Source: Spirosoma fluviale (GTDB lineage Bacteria > Bacteroidota > Bacteroidia > Cytophagales > Spirosomataceae). Taken from it: a stretch of 57,533 bases of DNA. Location of the stretch: assembly GCA_945883625.1 (NCBI GenBank), contig CAMCXW010000010.1, positions 1 through 57,533 on the forward strand. Reading direction: 5' to 3'. The position numbers and the translations under genes were made by a program. Of the stretch, positions 55,329 to 57,533 are shown in pieces. How positions within the stretch are numbered: the first letter of the stretch is position 1; each line of letters starts with the position of its first letter. The notes beneath the pieces were generated by a model. That model was not told the origin of the DNA and searched no databases. It saw only the letters and a program-made list of their open reading frames with translations.

Positions 55329-56762
55329 TTAATCGCGGTAATTTAAGGCAGGCTTACGGTCGCCCAACAATGATTTGTATTGAAATTCGGCACCTCCGCG
55401 TTTGGTCAACCACTCCGCGCGTGCCTCTTCGATCAAGACAGGTTTCTTAAATAAATCCATCGCGGTAGCTGCTATCGTTTTCGCAGCAACCATCATCCCT
55501 TTTCGGCCAATCGACATACCGCCGGCAGCGACAGCTTGCCAGCTATGCGCAGAGGTACCTGGAACCCAAGTCGCAGCACGCAGGCCAACCGTCGGCACCA
55601 CCCAGCTTACGTCCCCCACATCTGTAGACCAGCTACCATTCGGATCCGGCCGATTCATAACTACTTGATTTGTAGTCGCTAAATCCACTGCTTGCATACC
55701 TACGGTTTGCTGTATTTGTTTCGCAAAAGCGAGCTCAGAAGCATTTAGCGTATATCCGCCGGCGGCCTTCATATTAGCCCCCATCACATTTACCAAGCTC
55801 TGATTTGGCAAAACCTCATATACACCACCAATCAACTCCGACTCAAATCGCGTACCCGTACCCAGCGCGGCACCCTCGGCAATTTTCTCCAAACGACTCC
55901 ACACATCTGCCACAACTTCGCGGTTAGGCGAACGAACATAATAATATACCTCCGCAAAATCAGGCACGATATTTGGCGCTTTACCACCATTGGTAATCAC
56001 ATAATGAATCCGTGTCGAAGACGGCACATGCTCCCGCATCATATTCGCCATGTGATCCATCGCCTCTACGCCATCCAAAGCAGAACGACCTCGATCTGGA
56101 GACGCTGCTGCATGGGATGACAAGCCATAAAAACGGAATTTACCTGCCTTATTGGCCAAAGAAGATGCCGCTGAAACATTATTCTCATCGTCCGGATGCC
56201 AATGCAACATCACATCCGCTGTACTGAATAAACCAGCCCGCACCATATATACTTTTCCTGAACCACCCTCTTCCGCCGGGCAGCCATATAATTTAATCGT
56301 ACCTTTTTGACCCGTTTCCTTCATCCAGTCCCGCACCGCAATCGCCGCAGCAACAGACGCCGTACCAAACAAATGGTGCCCACACGCATGTCCCGAATTA
56401 CCTCCCAAACTACGCTTAGTGGGTATAGAATCCTGCGACAAACCTGGCAAGGCATCGTATTCCGCCATGATTCCTATCACCGGTTTTCCCTGACCAAAAG
56501 TCGCCACGAAAGCAGTAGGAATATCCGCCACACCCGCCTCCACGGTAAATCCTGCCTGACGCAAGGTTTCTTGCAGCAACAACGAACTTTGCTTCTCCTT
56601 ATACCCTACCTCGGCATAATTCCATATTTTTTGAGCGATTTGCCCATATTGAGTTTCCCGCTCGGCTAAACGTGAAAACACTTTTTTCTTGTCCAGCTCT
56701 TGGGCTTGAATCGACATGGCTAAGCAGAAAGTGGCGCATGTCAAGAGTAATTTTTGCATCAT
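55329..56762 (-). CDS. exported M20-family amidohydrolase
   Basis: About 477 residues; MMQKLLLTCATFCLAMSIQAQ is a signal peptide, which fixes the start at 56762 (or 56759). Metal-site motifs of the M20D group: GIMAEYDALPGL, SGHACGHHLFGTASVAA, YGCPAEEGGSGKVYMV (catalytic Glu) and ADVMLHWHPDD. The dimerisation insert follows. Relatives such as AbgB and indole-acetyl-amino-acid hydrolases cleave amide conjugates. It lies one base after the lipid kinase gene and probably shares its transcript. Confidence 0.9.
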   Translation of the reverse strand: MMQKLLLTCATFCLAMSIQAQELDKKKVFSRLAERETQYGQIAQKIWNYAEVGYKEKQSSLLLQETLRQAGFTVEAGVADIPTAFVATFGQGKPVIGIMAEYDALPGLSQDSIPTKRSLGGNSGHACGHHLFGTASVAAAIAVRDWMKETGQKGTIKLYGCPAEEGGSGKVYMVRAGLFSTADVMLHWHPDDENNVSAASSLANKAGKFRFYGLSSHAAASPDRGRSALDGVEAMDHMANMMREHVPSSTRIHYVITNGGKAPNIVPDFAEVYYYVRSPNREVVADVWSRLEKIAEGAALGTGTRFESELIGGVYEVLPNQSLVNVMGANMKAAGGYTLNASELAFAKQIQQTVGMQAVDLATTNQVVMNRPDPNGSWSTDVGDVSWVVPTVGLRAATWVPGTSAHSWQAVAAGGMSIGRKGMMVAAKTIAATAMDLFKKPVLIEEARAEWLTKRGGAEFQYKSLLGDRKPALNYRD

Positions 56763-56763
56763 A

Positions 56764-57533
56764 TTAGATAGGTTTAATAAAATCAAATTTAGCGGGAAGA
56801 ACTCGAAATTCAAATGTGTTGGATTCCAATACTTCTCCATCCACCTGCGCGCGCAAAACTCGATCACACGAAATGGTTTGTTGGCATATCCGCGAAAATC
56901 TCAAAAAAGGCAAACCCACATGCTTCCCCGACTGAATAATGGGCATATAAAATAAACGCTTCCAAACGGGCAAAGGCTCACAAATCATCATATCCAATTC
57001 CCCATCTTCGATCGACGCCATGGGAAAAAAATGAAATCCGCCCCCCGCACGCGATGAATTAAACACCATGCATAAAAAGACGGGAAGGCCTGAAATCCGA
57101 TAATGCTTAAATCTAAACAAGGCAGGAATTGCAGCCAAATAATAACCCAAACCACCTTTGATATGGCGTATCGCCTCCATCGAACGTAAGACCTCTCCCT
57201 CAATTCCGATCCCTACACCATTTAAAAATAGCATCTCGTTCACCTGCCCCGCATCGAATCGCCCACGAACACCAGCCAGAATTGAAGCCAAATGAGCTTC
57301 ACGCGAACAATCCCCAAAAAGTTTCCAGTAAAAATCATTCCCCGTTCCCCCTTTGAATAGGCCAATCGGCAAGGAACAGGTCGGATAACGATTCACAAAA
57401 TAATTAAACGTTCCATCACCACCCATCACCCAAACTTCATCATATCCTTCCAGAGTGAATGGCCACTCCCGGTCAAAGACCATGATTTGATGCGCAGGAC
57501 ACTGCTTCAAAACCCAGCTTACATAACTGGCTA
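56764..57533 (-). CDS. diacylglycerol-kinase-type lipid kinase (5' truncated by window)
   Basis: At least 256 residues are visible and the frame stays open to the window edge, so the true start lies outside; a TTG at 57510 is not a convincing start. VWVMGGDGTFNYFVNRY is the GGDGT phosphate-binding loop of the DAGK/sphingosine-kinase catalytic domain, and LFKGGTGNDFYWKLFG is its second signature. The C-terminal beta-sandwich ends RAQVDGEVLESNTFEFRVLP, with the usual DGE motif. It phosphorylates a lipid; which one is unknown. Confidence 0.85.
   Translation of the reverse strand, partial: ASYVSWVLKQCPAHQIMVFDREWPFTLEGYDEVWVMGGDGTFNYFVNRYPTCSLPIGLFKGGTGNDFYWKLFGDCSREAHLASILAGVRGRFDAGQVNEMLFLNGVGIGIEGEVLRSMEAIRHIKGGLGYYLAAIPALFRFKHYRISGLPVFLCMVFNSSRAGGGFHFFPMASIEDGELDMMICEPLPVWKRLFYMPIIQSGKHVGLPFLRFSRICQQTISCDRVLRAQVDGEVLESNTFEFRVLPAKFDFIKPI

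Overview
The window is ordinary chromosomal DNA of a member of the Bacteroidota, most likely order Cytophagales; a freshwater genus such as Aquirufa is a guess. The evidence is: AT-rich leaders without Shine-Dalgarno motifs; several -7 promoter boxes of the Bacteroidota type (TAnnTTTG); the gene order nusB-ytxH-DUF1573-yajC-coaE; a tig-clpP-clpX block; and many secreted sugar-processing proteins. No transposase, integrase, phage gene, CRISPR array or rRNA is visible. Coding density is very high, and the longest gene-free stretch is about 255 bases.

Layout. 1-399 holds the end of a family 2 glycosyltransferase. 479-4379 encodes a large exported sugar-dehydrogenase/haem protein followed by an exported TIM-barrel protein. 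4425-9476 holds an ArsR-type regulator, an unrecognised protein, an MFS exporter, a UbiA-like membrane protein, a MOSC protein and a TolC-type channel. 9471-11255 is an ABC exporter half with a degenerate Walker B. 11345-16796 is nusB, ytxH, a DUF1573 lipoprotein, yajC, a coaE-like kinase fused in frame to an EEP phosphodiesterase, and dnaX. 16798-25833 reads leftward as one tight run from clpP and clpX through a hydrolase, cmk, an oxidoreductase and a TolB/BamA-like protein to proA. Then come tig and tRNA-Leu(UAG). 27565-31620 reads rightward: a 38-residue membrane peptide, a sodium/solute symporter, an MBOAT acyltransferase and its SGNH-like partner. 31579-37115 holds a cyclophilin lipoprotein and a sugar module (MFS transporter divergent from two Gfo/Idh oxidoreductases and a TIM-barrel isomerase). 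37371-45042 is a very tight leftward operon gyrB-(72 aa)-ppk1-nupC-dnaG, preceded by purH. 46794-53092 is a uronic-acid/pectin-type sugar region (GH88, KduD-like dehydrogenase, GH105, and a sugar dehydrogenase with PKD, cytochrome c and CBM-like parts). 53224-55175 has an NTF2-like protein and an arsenic cluster (arsR, arsI, arsenate-reductase-like phosphatase). The end holds an M20 amidohydrolase and a partial diacylglycerol-kinase-type lipid kinase.

The most notable structures are: the coaE-EEP fusion with an internal export-like segment; the 38-residue peptide ahead of the symporter; a family of four 33-35-base palindromes, plus a GC-rich palindrome of the same architecture; a 125-base MITE-like inverted repeat; and a terminator-like hairpin whose T-tract touches a start codon. 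Several gene starts were moved downstream of the longest reading frame, using signal peptides, promoter boxes and repeats.
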